The notes below the pieces were generated by a model. The model was not told the DNA's origin. It saw nothing but the letters and a program-made list of their open reading frames with translations, and made no database searches. A DNA stretch of 64,000 nt from Sphingobacterium zeae (GTDB taxonomy: Bacteria > Bacteroidota > Bacteroidia > Sphingobacteriales > Sphingobacteriaceae). Positions within the stretch are counted from its first letter, which is position 1, and each line of letters begins with the position of its first letter. Location: NCBI RefSeq assembly GCF_030818895.1, contig NZ_JAUTBA010000001.1:3968001-4032000 (forward strand). The letters are read 5' to 3'. This document shows positions 42,287 to 50,465 of the stretch, in pieces. The position numbers and the translations under genes are program-made.

Positions 42287-43624
42287 ATGGAAGATATGAT
42301 TCTCTACAATCGGCTTCAGTTTGCATTTACTATTACATTTCATTATCTTTTCCCCCAATTGACCATGGGTTTATCGCTGATGATCGTGTACTTCAAATGG
42401 AAGTTTCTTCAGACTCAAAACGAAGATTACAACCATGCTTCAAAATTTTGGATGAAAATCTTTGCCCTTAATTTTACCATGGGCGTTGTCACCGGCATCC
42501 CCATGGAGTTTCAGTTTGGCACAAACTGGGCGAAGTTTTCGGAACTTACCGGTGGAATTATTGGACAGACCCTCGCTATGGAGGGCATGTTTTCCTTTTT
42601 CCTAGAATCTTCGTTTCTAGGAATGTTCCTTTTTGGAGAAAAGTTGCTCGGCCATAAGCTGCATTTTTTAGCTGGACTTATGGTCTTTATTGGATCTTGG
42701 GCAAGCGGTTTCCTGATTATAGCCACGCATTCTTGGATGCAACATCCAGTGGGCTATGAGATTCTTAAAAACGGAAAATTTGTACTGAATAATTTTAGCG
42801 CATTATTTAGTAACCCATGGCTCTGGCCCTCCTATCTCCACAACCAAGCCGCATCTTTGGTTACCAGTTCCTTTTTCGTTGCTTCTATTGGCGCATTTTA
42901 TCTGCTCAGTGACAGGCATAGCAAATTTGGTAAGATATTCGTTAAAAGTGGTGTCATCTTTGGTGCAATCTCGTCGGTGATGCTTGCCTTTCCTACAGGA
43001 GATCTTGCCGCAAAAAATGTGGTAAAATACCAACCCGCTGCCTTTGCTGGAATGGAAGGGATTTTCAAAACAGAAAAAGGCGGTTCAGAGATTGTTCTGA
43101 TCGGTCAACCGGACATGGAAAATAAAAAATTGGATAATAAAATAGCCGTACCGAATGTACTCAGTTTTCTTACCTATCAACGCTGGGATGCAGAAATTAA
43201 GGGATTAAATGAATTTGACCAATCGTTACACCCAACGAACGTGCCTGGGCTTTATTATAGTTATCACATCATGGTAGGTCTTGGTACCATATTCATTGGA
43301 GTCATGTTGCTCGCAGTGCTATTGCTGTGGCGAAACAGATTATACCAAACAAAATGGTTATTATGGATTATCATGTTTATGATCCCTTTTCCCTATATCG
43401 CCAATACGGCAGGATGGTACACAGCCGAGCTCGGAAGACAACCTTGGCTTGTGTATAATCTCATGAGAATGGTAGACGGTGTATCCCCTACAGTATCTTC
43501 CGGTAACACCTTATTCACCTTTTTGGGATTCGTTGGTCTGTACATTCTTTTGGGTTTACTATTTCTGATGTTAGTCCTCAAAATCATTAAAAAAGGTCCA
43601 GAAACTTACCCTGCATTAACCTAA
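42287..43624 (+). CDS. cydA: Cytochrome bd ubiquinol oxidase subunit I
   Basis: The 445-residue membrane protein has the CydA hallmarks: His19 in TFHYLFPQLTMG as heme ligand, GVVTGIPMEFQFGTNW, GQTLAMEGMFSFFLESSFLG, and a late PYIANTAGWYTAELGRQPW with the GRQPW motif. The quinol-binding Q loop is of the short type, as expected in Bacteroidota. The enzyme reduces oxygen to water with quinol at high affinity. It is followed 6 bp later by cydB and forms a two-gene operon. Confidence 0.96.
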   Translation: MEDMILYNRLQFAFTITFHYLFPQLTMGLSLMIVYFKWKFLQTQNEDYNHASKFWMKIFALNFTMGVVTGIPMEFQFGTNWAKFSELTGGIIGQTLAMEGMFSFFLESSFLGMFLFGEKLLGHKLHFLAGLMVFIGSWASGFLIIATHSWMQHPVGYEILKNGKFVLNNFSALFSNPWLWPSYLHNQAASLVTSSFFVASIGAFYLLSDRHSKFGKIFVKSGVIFGAISSVMLAFPTGDLAAKNVVKYQPAAFAGMEGIFKTEKGGSEIVLIGQPDMENKKLDNKIAVPNVLSFLTYQRWDAEIKGLNEFDQSLHPTNVPGLYYSYHIMVGLGTIFIGVMLLAVLLLWRNRLYQTKWLLWIIMFMIPFPYIANTAGWYTAELGRQPWLVYNLMRMVDGVSPTVSSGNTLFTFLGFVGLYILLGLLFLMLVLKIIKKGPETYPALT

Positions 43625-43630
43625 TTAGCT

Positions 43631-44707
43631 ATGGAAATATTTTGGTTTATCGTATTAACTTTTATGTTGGGAATCTATATTGTACTCGATGGGTACGATT
43701 TTGGAGCAGGAATTGTCCATCTATTTTTCGCTAAGACGGAACTGGAAAAAAAAGCTATCACGAATTCCATTGGACCATTTTGGGATGCCAATGAAGTGTG
43801 GCTTATTGCTTCTGGAGGTGTCTTATTTTTTGCTTTTCCGACGCTTTACGCTTCCTCTTTCAGTGGATTTTACCTACCGCTAATGCTTGTGTTATGGCTA
43901 CTTATTTTTAGGGCAATAAGCCTCGAATTGAGAGGTCAGATACACCATCGCCTTTGGGAAGCTTTGTGGGACAAAGCCTTTGGACTAGCAAGTTTATTGC
44001 TTGCGCTTTTCTTTGGCGCGGCTCTGGGAAACGTTGTTCGTGGAGTCAATCTTGGTATGGTCGAAAATGGTGTATCAACACAAGAGGCACATTATTTTTT
44101 CCTTGCACTTTGGAACCCGACATTTGACCCATTAGCTCAACATCAGGGCATCATAGACTGGTTCACTATCATATTAGGTTTAGTTGCCGTCGTTACATTA
44201 ACCATCCACGGTGCAGGCTGGATCATTCTGAAAACATCCAGCACACTAAATACGAGACTAAAGAATATTGTTTTTAGGCTCAACTTTGTCTTGCTTATTC
44301 TCGTCATACTATCGGCCTATGTATGGCATTATGTGAAACCCATCTCCCTAAACAATCTTCAAAATCATTATTGGCTGTGGATATTCCCCGTGATTGCTGC
44401 CGTTGGATTACTTGGACAATTTTGGATCAAAACCTTTAAAAAAGACGGTATTGGATTCCTATTTTCATCGCTGTTCATCCTAGGGAGCTTTGCGACGACC
44501 GTTGCTTCCATGTTCCCGATAGTATTACCTTCGACGAATGACGTAAACCCTTCCTTGACGATTCAAAATGCGGCGGCGCATGAATATGGTCTTTCCGTAG
44601 GTTTAGGCTGGTTTATGTTTGCCGCAATTCTGGTAGTTTCTTATTTTATCATCCAATTTAGGGTCTTCAGAGGTAAGCTAGATAATGTAGGTTACGGCGA
44701 ACATTAG
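43631..44707 (+). CDS. cydB: Cytochrome bd ubiquinol oxidase subunit II
   Basis: The 358-residue protein begins with FMLGIYIVLDGYDFGAGIVHLF, the helix-1 signature of CydB, and continues with GPFWDANEVWLIASGGVLFFAFP. About eight membrane helices are present. It forms the heterodimer with CydA. It starts 6 bp after the cydA stop, so the two are co-transcribed. No small CydX-like ORF was seen in the 13 bp before the convergent response-regulator gene. Confidence 0.96.
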   Translation: MEIFWFIVLTFMLGIYIVLDGYDFGAGIVHLFFAKTELEKKAITNSIGPFWDANEVWLIASGGVLFFAFPTLYASSFSGFYLPLMLVLWLLIFRAISLELRGQIHHRLWEALWDKAFGLASLLLALFFGAALGNVVRGVNLGMVENGVSTQEAHYFFLALWNPTFDPLAQHQGIIDWFTIILGLVAVVTLTIHGAGWIILKTSSTLNTRLKNIVFRLNFVLLILVILSAYVWHYVKPISLNNLQNHYWLWIFPVIAAVGLLGQFWIKTFKKDGIGFLFSSLFILGSFATTVASMFPIVLPSTNDVNPSLTIQNAAAHEYGLSVGLGWFMFAAILVVSYFIIQFRVFRGKLDNVGYGEH

Positions 44708-44720
44708 GATGCGGGTTCGA

Positions 44721-45344
44721 TTAAAGGTCTAATAACTTATGCTTCATTGCAAATTGTACAAGTTTAATCATATTTTTGACTTTAAATTTAGTCAGAAGAT
44801 TACGCCGATGCGTTTCTACAGTTACTGGGCTTAAAAATAACTTTTCTGCGATCTGATTCGTTGTAAGTCCATTTGAAATCAAAATCAGAATCTCCTTTTC
44901 ACGCCGTGTAAGCCTGGGAAGGCTTTTCATTGTGGAAACTGCGCCGGTGTATAGTTCTTTTGCGCGATCGCAAATTGATTCTTTACCATCTATCCCAAGT
45001 TGTACGCAATACAAAAATTCCTCGTTCGACACGTCCTTTAATATATAGCCATTTCCGCCAGCACGCATAAACTGAAAAATAAGATTGCCATCGGCTAAAT
45101 TGCTCAAGGCGACTATAGGAACCAAAGGGAACTGCTTCCGGACCTGCCTACATACATCAACGCCGCTAGTGTTGGAAAGCTGCATATCCATCAAAACCAA
45201 GTCAACTTTCGTTGTATCCAAAAATTCAATCATCGCCACCTCTTCCAAAAATGGATATACCCGATACCCGTCCTGATTATTGAGAAAAGAAACGACCCCT
45301 TCCAGCAGTAAGGGATGATCGTCTAACACTGCAATTATCTTCAT
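44721..45344 (-). CDS. NarL/FixJ-type response regulator
   Basis: The 207-residue protein has a receiver domain (phosphoacceptor Asp53 in LVLMDMQLSN, acidic Asp8/Asp9, Lys in YILKDVS) and a C-terminal LuxR-type HTH (LTRREKEILILISNGLTTNQIAEKLFLSPVTV). It is a transcription factor activated by phosphorylation, most likely by the histidine kinase encoded 12 bp upstream. Target genes are not evident; the convergent cydAB operon is only a neighbour. Confidence 0.95.
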   Translation of the reverse strand: MKIIAVLDDHPLLLEGVVSFLNNQDGYRVYPFLEEVAMIEFLDTTKVDLVLMDMQLSNTSGVDVCRQVRKQFPLVPIVALSNLADGNLIFQFMRAGGNGYILKDVSNEEFLYCVQLGIDGKESICDRAKELYTGAVSTMKSLPRLTRREKEILILISNGLTTNQIAEKLFLSPVTVETHRRNLLTKFKVKNMIKLVQFAMKHKLLDL

Positions 45345-45356
45345 GACTCAGCAAAT

Positions 45357-47324
45357 TTAAACAGTTATAGCAATTTCGATTTGGGTTCCGGATCCAAGCG
45401 TGCTCTGAATGTCAATTGATCCATTAATCCATTTAATCCTATTGACCATATTATTTAATCCCAATCCATAATTTAATACAGAAGAATCAAAGCCTTTACC
45501 ATCATCCTCCACAAGTATATGTAATATTTCTTCCGATTTACTTACCTGAACAATAATGGTATCTGCATTTGCATACTTTAGTGCATTTGAAATCGCTTCT
45601 TGAACAATCCGATAGAGGGCCAATCCTTTTTGAAAATCTACATTCAATTCAGGTTCGTAATTCTCAAACTGAATGGAAACATGACTATTTTTCATTGCCA
45701 GACATAATTGCTCCAATGCTGCTATCAATCCAAACTGGCGCAACGATTCAGGCATTAGATTATGTGAGATCCGCCTTACTTCGCCCAAAATATCATTCAA
45801 CTTCTGCGGCACTTCATCCGTTAAGATTGTACGCTTCGCTACGTCGCCGGCAATCTTAAATTTTAACCCTGTCAACATACCGCCTATGCTATCGTGCAGA
45901 TCCTGAGCAATTCGCTGCCGCTCCTGCTGCTCTCCCTTAAGCATAGATTCTGAAATTTGCAGCTGCTTTTCCTTTTCTAATGTATCCAATACTATTTCAT
46001 GGTTGAGCCGTATTTGTGTATTGAGCTTCCGCTGTTTTCTGTAAAAAAAAGCAACAAATAGCACAATAAAGAAAAGCAAAATGGCAATACCCAAAACTAG
46101 AAAAATTCGAAATTGGCTCCGGTCCTTTTCTGCGCGCAGATTCAGAATCTCCTTTTCCTTTTCAACGGTCTTATACTTCGTCTCCATCTCATTCATTTTT
46201 TCTAGCAGTTGGACCTGCTGAATGCTATCGGATAGCTTGTTTGCCGTATTGGACATCTTCAGCGCATCCTGATAATTACCCATAAGCTCATTTACGGAAG
46301 CCAGTTGACTATATACAATTTTGCTATTATAAAGGTCTCTGATCAGTAAGCCATTTTTTAAAATTTCCTCCAGCTGAAGTTTGGCATCGGCATACTTTTT
46401 CTGCAGGAGATACACATTGAACTTTCTGAACCGCATCATCTGAAATAATTTCCAATTGTTCATCTTTACCGACCAGTCCAAGCCGATATCCAATAACCGT
46501 AACGCCTCATCCGTTTGCTGCTTTGTGGTAGCGTAAAGAGCCTCGTTGTAGTAGTAATTGGGCAGCTGAGTGGAATTTGGATACTTGTTTAATAGCTGCT
46601 TGACTTTGTCCAATAAGATTCTTGCTTCTTTAGATTTAACCTGATAGCAATAATTACTGACTGTATTGAGATAAGCCACCACAAGTGCAGCACTCGGCGG
46701 TTGCTGCTCGAGCTGTTTTATGGCGAATTGATGGTATTCATCGGCTTTTGCAAGCTGATTGGACGACATAAACGTCATGCCGATCATCGTATTTATACTA
46801 CCTTCCATGATGGGATCATGTGCTTTCGCATAAGGCAGACACTTCCCGTTAAGGATATCCAGAAAATCAGCAAATCCTTTTTTAGGAAATCGAATTAAGC
46901 CCAGATTATACCAAGCTTTGGCCAAAAGCCCCTGCTGAAAAGGCTTTTGTGCATTTCCAAGGAGGTCTACACATCGTTGGGCTTCAACTCCTGCATTTTT
47001 ACTATCCAGAAATTGCCCATAATAAAAGCTTTTGTAAAGTGCCCCCATCGCCTGTAAGCTCCGGAACGGTTTGGCTAACCGCTCCCCCTGTTGCATATGA
47101 TCCCAAAATTTGGTCGTATCCCTAAATCGATAGTAATCTGCCAAATAAAAATACTGCATTGCCTTCACACTGTCATCCGAACTCGACAGCAATAACCTTT
47201 CCGCATCAGATCGATATTTATTTTCATCCAATGGCAAAAAACTCTGTGCAGCTACAGCATGTACAGTAAAGTATACTATAAAAAAGCCAATTATCTTCGT
47301 TAACTCTTTCAACTGAAACATCAT
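45357..47324 (-). CDS. TPR-containing sensor histidine kinase, HisKA_3 type
   Basis: The 655-residue protein has a signal peptide (to about residue 27), a periplasmic TPR array (about 30-380), one membrane helix (406-428), a coiled coil, and a NarX/DesK-type kinase. The phosphoacceptor is His477 in ERQRIAQDLHDSIGG, and the ATPase domain shows VEDDGKGFD and GLGLNNM. It should phosphorylate the NarL-type regulator downstream. This TPR-kinase layout is common in Bacteroidota, and the signal sensed is unknown. Apart from a terminator at 47643-47676, the 47325-47684 gap shows nothing recognisable. Confidence 0.93.
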   Translation of the reverse strand: MMFQLKELTKIIGFFIVYFTVHAVAAQSFLPLDENKYRSDAERLLLSSSDDSVKAMQYFYLADYYRFRDTTKFWDHMQQGERLAKPFRSLQAMGALYKSFYYGQFLDSKNAGVEAQRCVDLLGNAQKPFQQGLLAKAWYNLGLIRFPKKGFADFLDILNGKCLPYAKAHDPIMEGSINTMIGMTFMSSNQLAKADEYHQFAIKQLEQQPPSAALVVAYLNTVSNYCYQVKSKEARILLDKVKQLLNKYPNSTQLPNYYYNEALYATTKQQTDEALRLLDIGLDWSVKMNNWKLFQMMRFRKFNVYLLQKKYADAKLQLEEILKNGLLIRDLYNSKIVYSQLASVNELMGNYQDALKMSNTANKLSDSIQQVQLLEKMNEMETKYKTVEKEKEILNLRAEKDRSQFRIFLVLGIAILLFFIVLFVAFFYRKQRKLNTQIRLNHEIVLDTLEKEKQLQISESMLKGEQQERQRIAQDLHDSIGGMLTGLKFKIAGDVAKRTILTDEVPQKLNDILGEVRRISHNLMPESLRQFGLIAALEQLCLAMKNSHVSIQFENYEPELNVDFQKGLALYRIVQEAISNALKYANADTIIVQVSKSEEILHILVEDDGKGFDSSVLNYGLGLNNMVNRIKWINGSIDIQSTLGSGTQIEIAITV

Positions 47325-47642
47325 TAATCCAATATCTTAATCATTTAAACAATTAAACTAAATGGGGCCTTTTCAGCCAATGGTTTCATAATATGTAATA
47401 AGAAAGTCTTATGGTGGTTAAAGACTTCTCTCTACCTCTAAATTTGCCGTCGATGAGGCTTCTTCAAAGTCGACAATAGAAAATATAGATCGGAAAACCG
47501 CGTAATCAAATGGCGGGTCCAAAAAACAAAGATATATCTCCGCGATGAATTGCTAAAGACATTCTTTTACTTTTTTGAAATTAATTGTCCAGATAGGGCT
47601 TGGCGAATCTATTTAAATAAAGGCTAAAATACTTCCCATTAA

Positions 47643-47676
47643 AAAAACGCCTCCCGATAGCTCGAAAGGCGTTTTT
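47643..47676 (-). terminator. Intrinsic terminator of the superoxide dismutase operon
   Basis: AAAAACGCCT (47643-47652) and AGGCGTTTTT (47667-47676) pair over 10 bp with a 14-nt loop. Read leftward the stem ends in a T run. It lies just after the 34-codon ORF. Confidence 0.85.
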
Positions 47677-47684
47677 CAACGATA

Positions 47685-47789
47685 TTAGCTGCTCTTTTTC
47701 GTCGCAATATCGATCAGCAAATCCAGCTTACACTGGTACGCCGAAGACAGCACATTTGGATTATCGGACTCAAAAAGCGCCGATTTCAT
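47685..47789 (-). CDS. Putative 34-residue protein at the end of the sod operon
   Basis: An ATG at 47789-47787 overlaps the stop codon of the DUF2480 gene by one base (TAATG on the minus strand). It opens a 34-codon frame (MKSALFESDNPNVLSSAYQC then KLDLLIDIATKKSS) that ends 8 bp before the operon terminator. The coupling arrangement and the exact fit between gene and terminator suggest it is translated. It has one Cys, no signal peptide and no recognised family. A decayed or chance frame remains possible. Confidence 0.5.
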   Translation of the reverse strand: MKSALFESDNPNVLSSAYQCKLDLLIDIATKKSS

Positions 47790-48286
47790 TATACTTTACT
47801 CTTTTTAAAAATAACTTTAGGCATACCCACCTCGCCATACATCAACGTTTGTACAATCGGAATCAAACGTTCTGCTGCTAACATAAAAAGTGATGCCGGA
47901 ATTTCTGGACGGGCTCGTACGACAACTTTTTGGTTCTGAAAATGCGATAAATCCGTCGATCGCAAAGTCTGCCTCCATAGGTCTATGGCCAGTGCTTCCA
48001 CATCCTTAAAATCGTAATAAGCTGCAACAGGATGAAGTTTTTCCGCCAGGGTCATATAGACCCAAGGCGGGATAATTGCGTCCACAGAACAGCTAATGGC
48101 AACCGCCTTGTTTCGAAAAGCAGACCAGTCCACCGCAGCCAAAGCTTCTCTGAATTCTTTTTCTTTAACGATTGCTTCCTGATACAACAATGTTTTGATA
48201 TCAAAACTTAGGATAGCAAGATTGGTCTTAAAATCAATTAGATCTAAAGCCAATATACCCGTGTTTTCAACTTTATTGATAAACAT
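47789..48286 (-). CDS. DUF2480 family protein
   Basis: The ATG at 48286 is used because the frame extension to 48304 would begin with TTG inside the sod gene; the ATG is 1 base after the sod stop. The 165-residue product matches DUF2480, a cytoplasmic family limited to Bacteroidota: KVENTGILALDLIDFK at the start, AISCSVDAIIPPWVYMTLA in the middle, and MYGEVGMPKVIFKK at the end. Its function is not known. It is translationally coupled to the dismutase gene and overlaps the 34-codon ORF, so it may belong to the same oxidative-stress response. Confidence 0.9.
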   Translation of the reverse strand: MFINKVENTGILALDLIDFKTNLAILSFDIKTLLYQEAIVKEKEFREALAAVDWSAFRNKAVAISCSVDAIIPPWVYMTLAEKLHPVAAYYDFKDVEALAIDLWRQTLRSTDLSHFQNQKVVVRARPEIPASLFMLAAERLIPIVQTLMYGEVGMPKVIFKKSKV

Positions 48287-48287
48287 A

Positions 48288-48914
48288 TCAAACCAAGCCT
48301 GCAATCACAGCATCGTATTTTTGTTCAACAACAGACCAATCCAAAAGCGACCAAAATGCATCCAAATAATCGGCTCTTTTATTTTGATATTTCAAATAAT
48401 ACGCATGCTCCCAAACATCGACCCCCAAAATAGGGAAACCTCTGCCGATCGATTGTGTATCCATCAGCGGATTATCCTGATTGGGAGTAGCTACGATAGC
48501 TAAGGCGCCGGAATGTTTTACATACAGCCAAGACCAGCCCGAACCAAACTGCCCAAGTCCAGCATTTTTGATCTGGGCTTTGAGCTCTTCCAAAGAACCA
48601 AAGGCAGCGTTTATCTCATCGGCTAACTTCCCTGTGGGTACCGTTTTTGGATTGGGCGATAAAATTTCCCAAAATAGCGTATGGTTAAAGTGACCGCCGC
48701 CGTTATTGCGTATTGCTGGGCTATATTTACTTACGCTTGTTAATATATCCAATAGATCGTCAGCTTCGCCTGCTGTTCCTTCCAATGCCTTATTTAGATT
48801 GTTAACATAAGCTTGATGATGCTTTTGATGATGAATCGTCATGGTCTCGCGATCAAAATATGGTTCAAGCGCCGCATAGGCATATCCTAACTGGGGTAAT
48901 TGAAATTTGTGCAT
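48288..48914 (-). CDS. sodA: Superoxide dismutase, Fe/Mn type
   Basis: The 208-residue protein is a complete Fe/Mn superoxide dismutase. Metal ligands appear as His28 (TIHHQKHHQAYV), a second His in NHTLFWEIL, and Asp and His in LGVDVWEHAYYLKYQNKRADYLDAFW. It converts superoxide to hydrogen peroxide and oxygen in the cytoplasm. The metal cannot be told with certainty from sequence. It leads a three-gene operon and diverges from a SufR-like regulator; its -33 element lies inside the operator palindrome. Confidence 0.96.
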   Translation of the reverse strand: MHKFQLPQLGYAYAALEPYFDRETMTIHHQKHHQAYVNNLNKALEGTAGEADDLLDILTSVSKYSPAIRNNGGGHFNHTLFWEILSPNPKTVPTGKLADEINAAFGSLEELKAQIKNAGLGQFGSGWSWLYVKHSGALAIVATPNQDNPLMDTQSIGRGFPILGVDVWEHAYYLKYQNKRADYLDAFWSLLDWSVVEQKYDAVIAGLV

Positions 48915-48937
48915 AGTTTTATTGTTTTATGATAAGT

Positions 48938-48988
48938 CAAAACTAGAGAATCAAACTTAATAAAACAACTATATAGTTGTTTTATTAA
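48938..48988 (-). promoter_or_regulatory. sod promoter overlapped by a perfect 32-bp palindrome
   Basis: TTAATAAAACAACTAT (48957-48972) is followed directly by its exact complement to 48988. The centre reads CAACTATATAGTTG, which is the CAAC-N6-GTTG site known for SufR repressors. On the minus strand the GTTG half supplies the TTG of a -33 element, and TAGTTTTG (48945-48938) is the -7 box exactly 20 bp away. Binding would block the sod promoter. Confidence 0.8.
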
Positions 48989-49058
48989 AGTCATAAAAAT
49001 AAATCAAAAAGGATAAACCTATGTTTTAAACACATTTTAAGACAAAAAATAAAAACAC

Positions 49059-49096
49059 TATCTTTGCTGATGTTATATAAAACAACTTTTTTATTG
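49059..49096 (+). promoter_or_regulatory. Promoter and second SufR-like site of the regulator gene
   Basis: TATCTTTG at 49059-49066 is a perfect -7 box. Seventeen bases later CAACTTTTTTATTG (49083-49096) is a one-mismatch CAAC-N6-GTTG site lying in the leader, 4 bp before the ATG. This arrangement suggests autorepression. Confidence 0.65.
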
Positions 49097-49100
49097 TCAA

Positions 49101-49727
49101 ATGCAGAAGAATCCAGCTGATCGAATATTAATGTTATTAAAAATGCGCCGAGAAGCCACTGCAGCTTTGATTGCAACAGAGTTGGCTATAACAAAAGAAG
49201 GGGCCCGTAAACATTTATTGAACCTCGCGAATCAAAACCTGATTGTCTCCAATGCCCGGAGCGAAGGTATAGGCCGCCCTTCGACTTATTACAGTCTGTC
49301 ACCACAGGGCATGGCAAGATTTCCAGATAGTCACGCCGACATTACAGTACAACTGTTGCAGTCGATTAAACAAGTACTTGGCGAGAATGCTTTGGATCTA
49401 CTTATTAGTGATCGGGAGTCCAAAGTATATCAAAAATATACTGAAGCGCTATCGGATATTGAATCCATCGAAAAAAAACTTGAAGTTATTGCCGCAAAAA
49501 GAACGGCGGAAGGTTATATGGCAGAATGGAAAAAAGAGGCTGACGATTATCTTCTCATTGAAAATCATTGTCCCATATGTGCAGCAGCAACCGAATGTCA
49601 GGGATTCTGCCGCTCAGAACTGAATAATTTTCAGCAACTCATCGGTCCGGCTTATCGTATCTGTAGAACAGAATACATCATCGAAAACGCCCCCCGCTGT
49701 ACCTATCGTATTTCAAAGGCGAAATAA
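49101..49727 (+). CDS. SufR-like Fe-S-binding transcriptional repressor
   Basis: The 208-residue protein has an N-terminal winged helix (about 5-70) with TELAITKEGARKHLLNL and GIGRPSTYYSLS. The C-terminal domain has the cluster-binding region: NHCPICAAATECQGFCRSEL with Cys157, 160, 166 and 170, then Cys188 and Cys200. SufR-type regulators bind an iron-sulfur cluster and repress when it is intact. It diverges from sodA, with one strong and one weaker CAAC-N6-GTTG site between them. A role in derepressing sod on oxidative damage or iron stress is the natural reading, though DNA binding has not been shown here. Confidence 0.85.
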   Translation: MQKNPADRILMLLKMRREATAALIATELAITKEGARKHLLNLANQNLIVSNARSEGIGRPSTYYSLSPQGMARFPDSHADITVQLLQSIKQVLGENALDLLISDRESKVYQKYTEALSDIESIEKKLEVIAAKRTAEGYMAEWKKEADDYLLIENHCPICAAATECQGFCRSELNNFQQLIGPAYRICRTEYIIENAPRCTYRISKAK

Positions 49728-49764
49728 ATCCAATTTCAAAGGCATTCCAGCACAAATTATTAAT

Positions 49765-49790
49765 ATACCAAAAAGTATTTTTTATATTTG
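49765..49790 (+). promoter_or_regulatory. tetR promoter with operator
   Basis: ATACCAAAAAGTAT (49765-49778) is a 14-bp near-palindrome just upstream of the -7 box TATATTTG (49783-49790). It resembles the perfect palindrome between tetR and the ketosynthase gene. Confidence 0.6.
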
Positions 49791-49811
49791 CATTAAAAGA
49801 ACAGGAATTAC

Positions 49812-50405
49812 ATGTCAAAAGCAGAACAGACACGGCAATTTATCATTGAGAAAACCGCGCCCATCTTTAATAAAAAAGGTTACTTTGCAACTTCTCTCTC
49901 GGACATTACGACAGCGACAGGTTTAACAAAAGGAAGTATTTATGGTAATTTTAAGGACAAGGAAGATCTGTCCATACATGTTTATACTTATCAGAGCAGA
50001 AAAATTTCAGAAGCTGTCAATCAACAGATTACTCAGCAAAAAACATCCCTAAAGAAGTTATTGTCTTTTCTAGATTTCTACAAAGATAATTTCAAAAATA
50101 TCGCAGCTTCAGGAGGTTGTCCCATGATGAATGCGGCCGTGGAGGCCGATGATTCGCTATCTTTTTTAACCCCCAAAGTCAGACGTTCCTTTGACCTTTG
50201 GAGACAGCGCCTAATTCTAATTCTTGAAGAAGGAGTTGCTAACGGCGAATTTAAGCAGCATATTTCTGCTGAAAATTATGCCATCACCTTTATGGCGATG
50301 GTCGAAGGCGGAATCTTGCTTTCCAAGATTTCCGGCCGAATAAAAGATCTTGCCATTGTATTGGATAAAATGAAGGAAATGGTGGATCGGGAGATCAAGG
50401 CTTAA
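49812..50405 (+). CDS. TetR/AcrR-family transcriptional regulator
   Basis: The 197-residue protein starts with a TetR HTH (AAPIFNKKGYF-type region, then SLSDITTATGLTKGSIYGNFKDKEDL, residues about 22-50) followed by a helical ligand-binding domain with GGCPMMNAAVEADD, as found in the YcdC/AcrR-like C-terminal group. Two matching 14-bp sites flank the gene: one at its own promoter, one before the ketosynthase gene. It therefore probably represses itself and the fabF-like gene. The ligand is not known. Confidence 0.92.
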   Translation: MSKAEQTRQFIIEKTAPIFNKKGYFATSLSDITTATGLTKGSIYGNFKDKEDLSIHVYTYQSRKISEAVNQQITQQKTSLKKLLSFLDFYKDNFKNIAASGGCPMMNAAVEADDSLSFLTPKVRRSFDLWRQRLILILEEGVANGEFKQHISAENYAITFMAMVEGGILLSKISGRIKDLAIVLDKMKEMVDREIKA

Positions 50406-50422
50406 TTTTTTTACAAAAACAA

Positions 50423-50436
50423 ATACCAATTGGTAT
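50423..50436 (+). promoter_or_regulatory. TetR operator before the fabF-like gene
   Basis: ATACCAATTGGTAT is a perfect 14-bp palindrome 17 bp after the tetR stop codon. It shares ATACCA....GTAT with the site upstream of tetR. AT-rich -7-like sequence follows at 50436-50460. Confidence 0.65.
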
Positions 50437-50465
50437 ATTTATAAGTTTATATTTAAATAAAAAAG

